This document shows positions 35,653 to 44,742 of a stretch of DNA of 64,000 bases, piece after piece (position 1 is the stretch's first letter; each line of letters begins with the position of its first letter). The stretch comes from DASZHJ01 sp035517495 (lineage in GTDB: Bacteria > Pseudomonadota > Alphaproteobacteria > ATCC43930 > CGMCC-115725), in assembly GCA_035517495.1 (NCBI GenBank), contig DATIYT010000071.1:196413-260412 (forward strand), read 5' to 3'. A program made the translations under genes and the position numbers. Under the pieces are notes generated by a model, which made no database searches, was not told where the DNA came from, and was given only the letters and a program-made list of their open reading frames with translations.

Positions 35653-36729
35653 TCACGCGCGCTTTTTGAGCCGCGTATCGGACGTGAATTTCGGGATCAC
35701 CTCACCGGCGAACAGTTCGAGCGACGCGAGCGCTTTCTCCGCGCCGTACCAAGGTGGATAGTGCAGCATGATGGACTGCACGCCGACCGTGGTCCGCAAC
35801 GTCTCGATCTTCTCCACGACGGTCGCGGGCGAGCCATGCAGGATGATATCGCGCGAAAGCGCTTCGTAGTCGCGCGGACTGGATCCGACATCCTGCGAGA
35901 CTGTGCCGAGATAGCCGGACGTGTGCCCGCTGGAAAAATGGTGCAGGCTTTTCAAAATACCGGCTTCGCTTTCGCGCTTGGCCTTGGCGTCCGTTTCGGC
36001 CACGTAGACCCAACGCGCCACGTCGACATGGCCGCGGGCCGCATTTCCGCGCAGCGCCGGTGGCGTCGCTTCAAGGGCGGCGCGATACACCTTCGTTTGT
36101 CGCGCCAGCTCCGCGATCGGCGTCCAGCTTGACAGGAACAAGCCAAATCCCATCCGTCCCGCAATGCCGATCGAACGCTCGGTAGCGCCGGCAAGAAAGA
36201 TCGGCGGGTGCGGCTGCTGCAGCGGATGCGGGAACAGCTCATAGGCGCCGTCGACCTTGAGCTTGAAATTCTTGCCCTGGTGATTGACCCGCTTCTTGTG
36301 GAACAGATCCATCAGCACCGGCAACGCTTCCTCTTGCACGTCGCGTCGGCCGTCGAAATCCGCGCCGAAACCGTCGAATTCGTATTTGCGATAACCTGAG
36401 CCGAGTCCGAGCTGGAATCGCCCGTTGCTCAATATGTCGACAAAGGCCGTGTTCTCGGCCACCCGCAGCGGATTGGCGAGCGGCAGCGTCACCACGGCGG
36501 TGCCGATCTTGATCCGTTTGGTCAGCGCAGCGAGGTAGCCGGCGTAGACGAAAACATCCGGCATGATGCCGTATTCGTTGCTGAAATGATGTTCCGCCAC
36601 CCAGGCATAGTCGTAGCCGAGCTCGTCGGCGCGCACGGCCTGGCGCGTCACCCGCGCATGCACGTCGCGATGCGGGTATGGCTCAGCTTCGGGGTTCGGA
36701 TGCGATGTGAACAGAATGCCGAATTCCAT
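35653..36729 (-). CDS. LLM-class flavin-dependent oxidoreductase
   Basis: A 358 aa luciferase-like monooxygenase: N-terminal EFGILFTSHPNPEAEPYPH, DYAWVAEHHFSNEYG, IGTAVVTLPLANPLRVAENTA and GRFQLGLGSGYRKYEFDGFG (each a typical LLM strand or FMN-contact segment). It uses reduced FMN and oxygen; substrate unknown. The FlK-like thioesterase gene follows 10 bases downstream, so both may act in one degradation path. Confidence 0.88.
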   Translation of the reverse strand: MEFGILFTSHPNPEAEPYPHRDVHARVTRQAVRADELGYDYAWVAEHHFSNEYGIMPDVFVYAGYLAALTKRIKIGTAVVTLPLANPLRVAENTAFVDILSNGRFQLGLGSGYRKYEFDGFGADFDGRRDVQEEALPVLMDLFHKKRVNHQGKNFKLKVDGAYELFPHPLQQPHPPIFLAGATERSIGIAGRMGFGLFLSSWTPIAELARQTKVYRAALEATPPALRGNAARGHVDVARWVYVAETDAKAKRESEAGILKSLHHFSSGHTSGYLGTVSQDVGSSPRDYEALSRDIILHGSPATVVEKIETLRTTVGVQSIMLHYPPWYGAEKALASLELFAGEVIPKFTSDTRLKKRA

Positions 36730-36886
36730 GGACCCTCACTGCCGCCGTTGGTCGATTCAAGACCACGCATCATCCCATTGGCGCACGTCGGGTGCCAAGC
36801 GAAAACTGGCGTGAGACGCCATCTCTCGATGGCCGGATTGGCCCATCCGCGGCGCAATGCTCGCCAATCGCCAGCGCCCATGATCG

Positions 36887-38155
36887 TCACTGCGCCGCGC
36901 GGACCGCAACGCTCCCAGCCCGCCGGCCCGCGATCAATCGCTGAATTTTTTCAGTGCGCGAATTGTGGGTATGGACCACCCCCGCATCATCCCGGTGCAG
37001 TTCCTCACCGGATCTCTGGTCGCGCGGTTTCAGCTGCGCGCTCAAGTAGGCGCCTTCCTGCCGGCTGAGACCGACGAGCGCCCTGCCGAAGGAGAGTTGC
37101 TCGCTTTCATAGCGCGCCAACCCCGCCTTGACATCATCGCCGGCCGCGCGCAGCCCATCGGCAAGACTCGCCGCATCGAGCGCCGCCTTGGTGACGCCCG
37201 TTCCCACATGCGGCCGCGCCACGAATGCGGCATCGCCCAACAGCGCGACGCGCCCATGCGCCATCTGCGGCGATTCCAGATCGAAAATCGGCTGGAAGAA
37301 CGGCTGCGCGCGATCGAAAATCTCGGCGGCCTGCGGCGCGATCAGCGCTCGCGCCGTCGCCTTGATACTGGCGATCACCGCGGGGCGGATCAGCGGCGGA
37401 GGAATCGCAGTGCCGTGGTTACGGCCGGTGGCATCGGTGCACAGGTCGACCAATGTTGTTGCCGGATCGGCGGGCCGGTACCATACGATGTTGTAGGCGC
37501 GCCGCCCGATCGTCGTTTCGTTATTGCGTCCGGGGACCGGATAGCCGAGAAACATTTCGCCTTCCGGCAGGCAGAACGTGTAGAGGTCGAACAGCTCCGC
37601 CCGAATATTTTCCGGAATTTCGGCCTCGTCGATCATCGCGCGCCAAGCCACATAGCCGGCGTAGCTTGGTTGCACTTGCGGCAGCAGTTGCTCGCGCACG
37701 CTCGAACGCAACCCGTCGGCGCCGACCAGGAGATCTCCGCTCACCCGTGTCCCATCCGAGAAAATCGCCGTGACGCCATCCGCATTCTGCTCAAGGCGCT
37801 CGAACTGTTTTCCGAGACGATATTTTTCAGCCGGCAGCCGCGCTAGCAGCGCCGCATAGAGCCGCGTCCAGGCGCTCATGATCCGTAGTGTCGGCTCTTT
37901 GAGGACGACGTTGCCCCTGCGGTCGAGGCAGATCAGCCGGTCCACCTTGATTCCCATCGTATCGTCGAACGGAATATCGATGCGCCGCAGAATGTCCCTG
38001 AATTGAGGCTGCGTGCTGATGCCGGCCCCGCGGCCGGTCAGCGTCTCGACGCTGCGCTCGAAGACGACGGCTTCCCATCCCACGTTGCGCAGGAGATTGG
38101 CGGCCAGCAGCCCGCTGATGGAACCGCCGATGATCAATGCGCGTCGCGAAGACAT
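36887..38155 (-). CDS. FAD-dependent monooxygenase (PHBH-like)
   Basis: A 422 aa flavoprotein: dinucleotide fold IIGGSISGLLAANLLRNVG, Arg after FERS, DG motif LLVGADGLRSSVREQ and GD motif GRVALLGDAAFVARPHVGTG. It belongs to the p-hydroxybenzoate-hydroxylase-like FAD monooxygenases; substrate not determinable. The ATG at 38155 starts directly before the FAD motif; the frame is open far upstream through mgtC in another phase. The mgtC stop lies 5 bases upstream. Confidence 0.87.
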   Translation of the reverse strand: MSSRRALIIGGSISGLLAANLLRNVGWEAVVFERSVETLTGRGAGISTQPQFRDILRRIDIPFDDTMGIKVDRLICLDRRGNVVLKEPTLRIMSAWTRLYAALLARLPAEKYRLGKQFERLEQNADGVTAIFSDGTRVSGDLLVGADGLRSSVREQLLPQVQPSYAGYVAWRAMIDEAEIPENIRAELFDLYTFCLPEGEMFLGYPVPGRNNETTIGRRAYNIVWYRPADPATTLVDLCTDATGRNHGTAIPPPLIRPAVIASIKATARALIAPQAAEIFDRAQPFFQPIFDLESPQMAHGRVALLGDAAFVARPHVGTGVTKAALDAASLADGLRAAGDDVKAGLARYESEQLSFGRALVGLSRQEGAYLSAQLKPRDQRSGEELHRDDAGVVHTHNSRTEKIQRLIAGRRAGSVAVRAAQ

Positions 38156-38160
38156 GATTT

Positions 38161-38604
38161 TCAATCGTCGTCGGTTACGTCCGCGTCGGGCCAGTGCCGA
38201 TGGACCCACTTTTCGAGTGGCCCGCCAAAAATCAGAACAGCGAATATGAAGGGGAAGCTCAGGAGAACGATCCGCCATTCGCTGGTCCCGCATGCCGCGC
38301 CGATGCATGCCGTCAGCCAAACGCAAGCGGCGGTGGTCAGGCCGTGGATGCGCTTGCCGAGGTCGTTGCGGATGATGACGCCGGCGCCCAGAAATCCGAT
38401 ACCCGTCACGATGCCCTGGATGACGCGGCTCGCATTCGCGCTGTCGGTTCCGGCGAAAATGAGCACCGCCAGCGCCGATGCCAGCCCGACGAGCCCGAGC
38501 GTACGCACGCCCGTTGGCTTGCCGCGGAGATCGCGATTGAGACCGAGCACGACGCCGGCGAGCGTCGCCACTCCCAGTCGCATGATGATGTCGGCTGTAT
38601 CCAT
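38161..38604 (-). CDS. mgtC: MgtC/SapB family membrane protein
   Basis: A 147 aa inner-membrane protein with four to five hydrophobic segments. The family signature is present: LGVATLAGVVLGLNRDLRGKPTGVRTL and GFLGAGVIIRNDLGKRIHGLTTAACVW. MgtC proteins help growth at low Mg2+ or within hosts, partly by inhibiting F1F0 ATPase. It lacks the long C-terminal ACT-like domain of Salmonella MgtC, like SapB-type short members. Confidence 0.88.
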   Translation of the reverse strand: MDTADIIMRLGVATLAGVVLGLNRDLRGKPTGVRTLGLVGLASALAVLIFAGTDSANASRVIQGIVTGIGFLGAGVIIRNDLGKRIHGLTTAACVWLTACIGAACGTSEWRIVLLSFPFIFAVLIFGGPLEKWVHRHWPDADVTDDD

Positions 38605-38857
38605 GGCCGCAGAATTTCAGCCGCGATGGTCGCAGGATGCGCGAATGGGTTTCCGACCTTCCAAACCCGACCATCAATTTAACGCCTGATGGTCTGTCTG
38701 GCAAAACGGCGAAATGGTCAAACAACCCGCCCGGCAATTCCCTTTCGTCCATCCGGCTCAGCGCGATCTAAATCTCGGACGTCGCCTCCACGGGGTGGCC
38801 AGCTGCTGTAGCCGTGATGTGCGATTCGGTTCCCCAGAATGGATCGACAGCCGCGCC
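38605..38857. other. Intergenic stretch
   Basis: About 250 bases between mgtC and ligD, both minus strand. It should contain the mgtC-FAD monooxygenase promoter (near 38605-38700) and the ligD 3' end. No hairpin or box stands out. Confidence 0.4.
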
Positions 38858-41482
38858 CTACGAGCGCGTTAATTTGCGCAAATCCGGAAGATTCTGCTTC
38901 AGCTGCCGTATCTCGGCCCATGGATCGTCCTTCAGGCGCCCAAGCCGTTTTACGAGATTTTGCACCGTGTACATGGCGGCGCTTTCGGTACGGCCGAGTT
39001 CCTGCCACGACACTGGCGCGGAGACCGGCGCGCCGTCGCGCGCGCGCGACGAGTAGGCTGCGACCGATGTGGCCTCGCGCGAGTTTCGCAAATAATCGAT
39101 GAAGATGCGGCCCTTGCGCAGGCTCTTCGTCATTCTCGCCACATAGAGTTTCGGTTCGTCCGCCGCCATCGCCATCGCCATGGCTTGCGTGAAGGTCTTG
39201 ACCATATCCCAATCGGCGCCGCGGATGGGCAGCACCACGTGCAATCCCTTGCCGCCGGACAGTTTCACGAAGCTTTCGAGTTTCAATTGCGTGAGACGCT
39301 CCCGCACCTCGCGCGCGGCCGCGACCAGCGTGGTCCAGGCTACGTCTTCGCCGGGGTCGAGGTCGAACACGATACGATCGCACAGCTCGAGATTTTTGAT
39401 CGTCGATCCGCGGGCATGAATCTCGAGCACGCCCGATTGGACGAGCGACACCACATCGTCGACGTCCTTGACCACGATGATGTCTTTTTCCTTGGCGTCA
39501 ACGGCGAGGCTGAGCGACATGTCCCTGATGCCGGCCGCAATGTGCTTCTGGAAGAAACATTCTCCCTTGGTCCCCTCCGGGCAACGCAGCAATGCCAGTG
39601 GACGATCGACGATGTGCGGCTTTATCCAGTCCCAGATGGCGACGTAGTATTCCGCGAGTTGCTGCTTGGTCACGTTGACATCGGCCCAATAGACTCGATC
39701 GGGATGCGTCAGCCGCACGTGACCAACCTCGACCCGATTGCTTGCGTTCCTGCCGCGCGACGGCGGGGCTTGCGGCGAGGTCGACAGCCTGCGTGTGGGC
39801 GCATGGTCATCATTGCCGGCCCTCGCATCCGTCACCGCCTTCTCCCTGACGACTTCACGCGCCGGCTTATCCTCGCGCAGTCCCTTGAACGACGCCTGGC
39901 GCAGGATGGCATCGTGTGTCCAGCCGCGAAAATCGATTTCCACCACGAGCTTCGGCGTGGCCCATCGCACTTTCTGGCCTCTTTCCCGCGCCGGCACCTG
40001 GCCGAATGGCGCCTTCTCCGTGCCGAGCGCATCGAGCTTTTTCTGCAGCGCGCGTGCCAGATCGTGCGAGAATCCCGTGCCGACCCGGCCGGCATAGCGC
40101 AGCGCACCGTCTTCATAATACCCGAGCACGAGCGAGCGCAGGCCACGCTGTCGGACCTCCGAAGGCTCATAGCCCGCGATCACGAATTCCTGGCTCGCCA
40201 GACACTTCGTTTTGAGCCAATTTTCCGAACGTCCCGAGTGGTAGGGCAAATCGCGGCGTTTCGAAATGATGCCTTCGAGCCGCATGCGGCAGGCATGCTT
40301 GAATACGACCGCGCCATCGTCGTCGAAATGCTCGCTGTATCGGATGAGGTCCCCGGGCGGAGAACGTTTCAGGAGTTCCGCGAGCGCGGCCTTGCGCTCG
40401 ATCTGTGGCGCACGCGTGAGATCGACCCCGTCAAGATGCAGCAGGTCGAAGGCGCAATAGACCAGCCGGTCCAAATCCCTGTTCTTCAACGCCACCTGGA
40501 GCGCCGAAAAATCGCTGTGCCCCTCGCTGTCTTCGACCACGACCTCGCCGTCGATCAGCGCGGTTTTGGCTGGCAGCCTCGACAGCGCGTCGGCAATCGT
40601 TTGGAATTTCTCCGTCCAATCGAGTCCCTTGCGCGTCTTGAGCCGGACCCGGCCATGGTCGAACCGCGCCTGGACCCGATAGCCGTCGAACTTGATTTCA
40701 TGGATCCAATCCGCGCTGCGCGGCGGAGATTTCGTCAGCGTCGCAAGACAAGGTTCGACAAACGACGGCAATGCGGCAGCACGGCTGCTTGCGGGTTTTG
40801 CAACCGCGTTCCGCGGCGGCGGTATCCACACCGCCGATCGTGTGACGGCATCGGCGGCGGTGCGGACACGCGCCCCTTTTCGGCTTGCAGACTTTTTCTT
40901 GAAGGCTTTTCCCTGCGCGATCTCATCCATCGTACGGTTGGTGACCGCCGAACGGGGTTTTTCATCGAGAATATCGGGCTCCCTCGCGCCCCGCGCCTCT
41001 TCATCATTCGCCTTGATCAGCAGCCACGCTTCCTTTTTGTCGCGCGGCCTGCCCCTCATGCGGACAAGATGCCAGCCGCCGCGCAGCTTCTCGCCGTCGA
41101 GATCAAAGGAAAGATGCCCCTTGGCATAAGCCCGATGTGGCTCGTCTCTCGCAATCCATCGCCCGCGATCCCAGATCATCACGGTGCCGCCGCCGTATTC
41201 CCCTTTCGGGATCGTCCCCTCGAATGTGTTGTATTCGATCGGGTGGTCCTCGACATGGATGGCAAGCCGCTTCTCGCCGGGGACGAGGCTCGGTCCCTTG
41301 GTGACCGCCCAGCTTTTCATGACGCCGTCGAGCTCGAGCCGAAAATCGTAGTGCAGCCGCCGCGCCGCATGTTTTTGGATTACAAAACGGTTGCCGCCGG
41401 TGCCGCGGCCGCGCGCGATTTGGCCGCGCGGTTCCGGGGTCACCGTGAACTTGCGCTTTGCCCGATAGGTTTTCAGCGCCAT
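38858..41482 (-). CDS. ligD: ATP-dependent DNA ligase LigD (phosphoesterase-ligase-polymerase)
   Basis: LigD joins double-strand breaks in bacterial non-homologous end joining. The 874 aa protein has an N-terminal 3'-phosphoesterase domain (1-165; FVIQKHAARRLHYDFRLE, HPIEYNTFEGTIPKGEYG), the ATP-dependent ligase (about 240-545) with adenylated Lys264 in HEIKFDGYRV, and a C-terminal primase-like polymerase (about 600-865; ECFFQKHI, VVKDVDDVVSLVQ, FDLDPGED, KLSGGKGLHVVLPI). All key motifs are present. It usually works with Ku; no ku gene is in the window. Confidence 0.95.
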   Translation of the reverse strand: MALKTYRAKRKFTVTPEPRGQIARGRGTGGNRFVIQKHAARRLHYDFRLELDGVMKSWAVTKGPSLVPGEKRLAIHVEDHPIEYNTFEGTIPKGEYGGGTVMIWDRGRWIARDEPHRAYAKGHLSFDLDGEKLRGGWHLVRMRGRPRDKKEAWLLIKANDEEARGAREPDILDEKPRSAVTNRTMDEIAQGKAFKKKSASRKGARVRTAADAVTRSAVWIPPPRNAVAKPASSRAAALPSFVEPCLATLTKSPPRSADWIHEIKFDGYRVQARFDHGRVRLKTRKGLDWTEKFQTIADALSRLPAKTALIDGEVVVEDSEGHSDFSALQVALKNRDLDRLVYCAFDLLHLDGVDLTRAPQIERKAALAELLKRSPPGDLIRYSEHFDDDGAVVFKHACRMRLEGIISKRRDLPYHSGRSENWLKTKCLASQEFVIAGYEPSEVRQRGLRSLVLGYYEDGALRYAGRVGTGFSHDLARALQKKLDALGTEKAPFGQVPARERGQKVRWATPKLVVEIDFRGWTHDAILRQASFKGLREDKPAREVVREKAVTDARAGNDDHAPTRRLSTSPQAPPSRGRNASNRVEVGHVRLTHPDRVYWADVNVTKQQLAEYYVAIWDWIKPHIVDRPLALLRCPEGTKGECFFQKHIAAGIRDMSLSLAVDAKEKDIIVVKDVDDVVSLVQSGVLEIHARGSTIKNLELCDRIVFDLDPGEDVAWTTLVAAAREVRERLTQLKLESFVKLSGGKGLHVVLPIRGADWDMVKTFTQAMAMAMAADEPKLYVARMTKSLRKGRIFIDYLRNSREATSVAAYSSRARDGAPVSAPVSWQELGRTESAAMYTVQNLVKRLGRLKDDPWAEIRQLKQNLPDLRKLTRS

Positions 41483-41615
41483 GTCAGCTTGCGCGCTTCC
41501 TGCGCGTCCGCTTTGCGGTTGTCCTCGCGCAGAATAGGCCGGCCGTCGTCGACATCAAATCCCTTGACGCGACTTCTTGCTGCGACGTCGATGATGGGAA
41601 GGACACCCAAAAGCT

Positions 41616-41640
41616 GGGGACGGGTGATGAACCCGTCCCC
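41616..41640 (-). terminator. Hairpin downstream of the Do-type protease gene
   Basis: GGGGACGGGT-GATGA-ACCCGTCCCC is a perfect 10-bp stem with a 5-base loop, 55 bases after the protease stop codon. No strong T tract. A second, weaker inverted repeat CTTCACC/GGTGAAG lies at 41654-41678. Confidence 0.6.
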
Positions 41641-41694
41641 ATGAAGCGCATTCCTTCACCGGGAGACGAAGGGTGAAGAACACGCCTGTTCGGC

Positions 41695-43230
41695 TTAGGC
41701 CCGCCCCATCGGCAACGCGACAAACCGCGTCCCGTTGTGCGATTTCACCCGCATCAGGACGGCCTTCTTGCCCTCTTTTCGCAACGCGCCGAGTTCGTTG
41801 CGCACCTCGACAGGATTCGAAACGGCCTGGCCGGCAACATCCAGTATGACGTCTCCGGCCTGCAGCCCGCTATTGGCGGCAGCGCTATCGGGACCGACGG
41901 CCGTGATTACGACGCCCTTCGCGCCGTAGCCCGGCACATCGCTGGCCGGCGCCAGCGTCAATCCCAAGCCCGATTCTCTTGCCGTGCCGGAACCCTCTTG
42001 CTCGGACCCGGCCTTCGCCTGCTGCTCATTCGTGAGCTGACCGATGTTCACCGATAATGTTTTTTCGGCGCCCTTGTGCAGGATCGCGAGCTTGACCGCA
42101 GTGCCGGGCGCTATCGCGGCGATCTTGCGTGCCACGTCGCGCGCGTCCTTGACCGGCGTGCCGTTGATGGCGGCGATGACATCGCCTGCCTCGATCCCCG
42201 CCTTCGCCGCCGGGCTACCCGCCTGCGGCTCATCGACGATCGCACCCTCGGCGGTTTTCATGCTGAGGCTGTTGGCGATATCCGGCGTTATGCTCTGCAC
42301 CTGAACCCCGAGCCAGCCGCGCGTCACACTGCCTTTTTCCCTGAGCTGCGCGATCACCAGCTTGCCGGTTTCGGCCGGGATGTCGAAACCGATGCCGACC
42401 GAACCGCCCGATGGCGAGTAGATCGCCGTGTTGATGCCGATCACCTTGCCTTCGATGTCGAACGCCGGCCCGCCGGAATTGCCCTTGTTGATCGGCGCGT
42501 CGATCTGGATGTAGTCGTCATAAGGCCCGGCGCCGATGTCGCGCCCGCGCGCCGAAACGATGCCGGCCGTTACGGTGCCGCCCAGACCGAACGGATTGCC
42601 GACCGCGATCACCCAATCGCCGACGCGCGGCTCGTGTTCGGCAAACTGGACGTAGGGGAAGTTGCTCCCTTCCACCTTGATCAACGCGAGGTCGGTCTTT
42701 TGATCGGTGCCGACGACCTTGGCGGTATAGGTCTTGCCGTCGTCGGTCGTGACGCCGACGGTCGTGGCGTGATCGACCACGTGATAGTTCGTCACCGCAT
42801 AGCCGTCAGCCGAGATGAAGAAGCCCGATCCTTCGCCGGAAATCGTTTGCCGGCCGCGCGGCGCGCTGTTCGGCACATCCGGAAAGCCGAACTGCCGCAG
42901 GAATTTGTCCATCGGCGAGCCCGGTTCGAACTGCGGCATGGCCTCGTTGTCGTTGAGATCATTCGCGCTGGCGGTTTTCTCGATCTTGACATGAATGCCG
43001 ATCACCGCGGGCTTCACTTTGGCAACGATATCGGCAAAACCCGGGGCCGGCGGATTGGTCTCGGCCGCCTGCGCCGATGTCGTCGAGACCGACAGGTTTG
43101 CCGGGTGCCATCCGCCCGGTCCGGCCGCCAACACTGTGATACCGATGGCGGCAACGGACGCCAGCAGCGCGAGCCGCCGTGCCGTCAGGCCTGTTCGTTT
43201 GACGAAAGTTGGATGATTTTCCTCATGCAT
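41695..43230 (-). CDS. degP: Periplasmic Do-type serine protease (DegP/DegQ family)
   Basis: A 511 aa HtrA protease: basic N terminus and membrane/signal segment (RLALLASVAAIGITVLAAG), trypsin-like domain with His in TNYHVVDHA, Asp in QKTDLALIKV and Ser in NKGNSGGPAF, then two PDZ domains (GWLGVQVQSI ... AGIEAGDVIAAINGTPV and VITAVGPDSAAANSGLQAGDVIL). It degrades or refolds damaged envelope proteins. The ATG at 43230 has GGAG upstream; an alternative start 30 codons earlier lacks support. The N-terminal acidic/Asn insert before the protease core is typical of alphaproteobacterial Do proteins. Confidence 0.93.
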   Translation of the reverse strand: MHEENHPTFVKRTGLTARRLALLASVAAIGITVLAAGPGGWHPANLSVSTTSAQAAETNPPAPGFADIVAKVKPAVIGIHVKIEKTASANDLNDNEAMPQFEPGSPMDKFLRQFGFPDVPNSAPRGRQTISGEGSGFFISADGYAVTNYHVVDHATTVGVTTDDGKTYTAKVVGTDQKTDLALIKVEGSNFPYVQFAEHEPRVGDWVIAVGNPFGLGGTVTAGIVSARGRDIGAGPYDDYIQIDAPINKGNSGGPAFDIEGKVIGINTAIYSPSGGSVGIGFDIPAETGKLVIAQLREKGSVTRGWLGVQVQSITPDIANSLSMKTAEGAIVDEPQAGSPAAKAGIEAGDVIAAINGTPVKDARDVARKIAAIAPGTAVKLAILHKGAEKTLSVNIGQLTNEQQAKAGSEQEGSGTARESGLGLTLAPASDVPGYGAKGVVITAVGPDSAAANSGLQAGDVILDVAGQAVSNPVEVRNELGALRKEGKKAVLMRVKSHNGTRFVALPMGRA

Positions 43231-43415
43231 GACTGATGCTCCGTCTCGAATTGTGAGTTGAGGAAGACGCGTGCACGCATCTTTCATCGCGTTGAAATAT
43301 GGCACGGACGTTACCGCCACCAGTCCGCGAGATTAAAATTTGTTAAGTTAGCGCTGCGGGGATTGAAATGAGCAATGTGCGCCGCGACCGGGAAGCGGAC
43401 GTGCGCGGAGCGATA

Positions 43416-44165
43416 TCAGTGAGATTTGGAGTGCTGTCTCGGTTTTTGGTATTTCAATACAAACTCATCAACTGGCGTAGACGCACGAAAGACGATCGCA
43501 TCACGCGTGTCTTCCGGATGACGCAAGAAGTCGCCCTCGGCAACAAGCTTGAACCCCGCCGCTTCAACTTCCTTGCGTAATGCACTTTCCTCGATGCGAT
43601 GAAGCGTTTTACCGACCGAAGTGCCGTCACCGGTTTTTGCCGAATGATCCGCAATGACTAGATATCCGCCAGGCTTCAGCGCCGCGTACAGTTTGCGGTT
43701 CATCGCCGCGCGATCGACTTGCATATACGTAATGTCATGGTACGCAAAAAAGAACGTAATGAGATCAAGATTGCGCACGTTTGGCGGGATAGGATCGTCA
43801 TAGCTTCGGATGACATGAACAACGCGCTTCATAACGGGGCTCTGAGCACGAAGGTCGAACTTGTCTTTAACCCTCTCCAATGCTTCGGCCGAGTCTTGCG
43901 AATATACCAGGCCCTTCGGTCCGACTGAGCGCGCGAGGAGTTCGGTCGTATAGCCGGCACCCGCGGCCATATCGAGCACTTTCATTCCTGTTTTCACGCC
44001 GACAAATTCCAACAGCTTTACCGGATTGCGGCGCTTGTCGGTGATGCGGTCGGCGTCACTTCGGTCTGATGCAGCGACGATGGCAGAGTAATCCTTCGCG
44101 ACTGCCTGCAATGAAGCAGCAGCGGCCATCAAGGCTGTCATCAATACTGCACATGCAAATTTCAT
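43416..44165 (-). CDS. Exported SAM-dependent methyltransferase (COG4798-like)
   Basis: A 249 aa protein with a signal peptide (ending QAVAK) and a class I methyltransferase fold: motif I VLDMAAGAGYTTELLA, motif II region GLVYSQDS, LDLITFFFAYHDIT and LKPGGYLVIADHSAKTG. Predicted methyltransferases of this group carry export signals, which is odd for a SAM enzyme; their substrate is unknown. Stand-alone gene just left of the IS remnant. Confidence 0.8.
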   Translation of the reverse strand: MKFACAVLMTALMAAAASLQAVAKDYSAIVAASDRSDADRITDKRRNPVKLLEFVGVKTGMKVLDMAAGAGYTTELLARSVGPKGLVYSQDSAEALERVKDKFDLRAQSPVMKRVVHVIRSYDDPIPPNVRNLDLITFFFAYHDITYMQVDRAAMNRKLYAALKPGGYLVIADHSAKTGDGTSVGKTLHRIEESALRKEVEAAGFKLVAEGDFLRHPEDTRDAIVFRASTPVDEFVLKYQKPRQHSKSH

Positions 44166-44269
44166 GGCTTGTCCTCTGTCGAGTCGCCCGAGATCTAAGC
44201 ATCCCGCTTGGCTATCATCGCGTGGCAGCTACTATCGTTTGCTCTCATTGGCTGTTGATTGGCTAAGTT

Positions 44270-44620
44270 ATTGTGAGCGGCCTGAGAGATAGGTCACACT
44301 TCGTACCGGACACATGGGTAACACTTTTCGCCCTTTGGCGGGAGGTGTTGATGCCGTGGAAAGCGAGTTCGGTGATGGAGGAACGCCTGCGTTTTGTCGG
44401 CCGCCTGCTGGACGGCGAGGCGATGACCGAAATGTGCCGGGAACTCGGGATATCCCGCAAGACCGGCTACAAGATTTTCGACCGCTATAAGGAACACGGA
44501 CTGGAGGCGCTGTCCGACCGCTCGCGGCGGCCGGTGCGCTACGCCAACCAACTGCCGCCGGCGATCGAGAGCCTGATCGTCAGGCTCATCTCGACCGTGC
44601 TCGCAGGACAAAGACTATGA
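44270..44620 (+). mobile_element. IS481-type insertion sequence remnant
   Basis: Left part of an IS with its leader and transposase N terminus. I cannot find the right end or a target duplication. The element sits exactly where gene content changes from conserved housekeeping genes (left) to an accessory set (right). Confidence 0.6.
44351..44620 (+). pseudogene. Truncated IS481-family transposase
   Basis: The open frame starts MPWKASSVMEERLRFVGRLL and contains the N-terminal helix-turn-helix (MTEMCRELGISRKTGYKIF) and RSRRPVRYANQLP typical of IS481-type transposases. It breaks off after IESLIVRL: the rest of the HTH and the whole DDE catalytic core are missing. ATG preceded by GGGAGG. The stretch before it (GACACATGGGTAACAC near 44310) resembles the usual left end of such elements. 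A full copy encodes roughly 300-400 residues; here 89 remain, so this is a dead fragment. Confidence 0.8.
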
Positions 44621-44742
44621 GGAACTTTGTTCAACCTTAATTTTTCAATCCGCCAGTTCGGTCGTCGCACCCTGTGGCCCCGGCGGACGGATAGCCGAAA
44701 ATAGGAGGCAATTCACCAAACTGGGGATATAATGACGGTTGT

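Noticed and set aside
38960..41644. Plus-strand open frame of 894 codons opposite ligD
   Set aside because: It is a shadow of the high-GC ligD gene; the product is Arg/His-rich without domains, and ligD is certain on the other strand.
43333..43346. TTAA-N6-TTAA upstream of the Do-type protease gene
   Set aside because: Spacer is six, not seven bases, so it does not fit a CtrA box.
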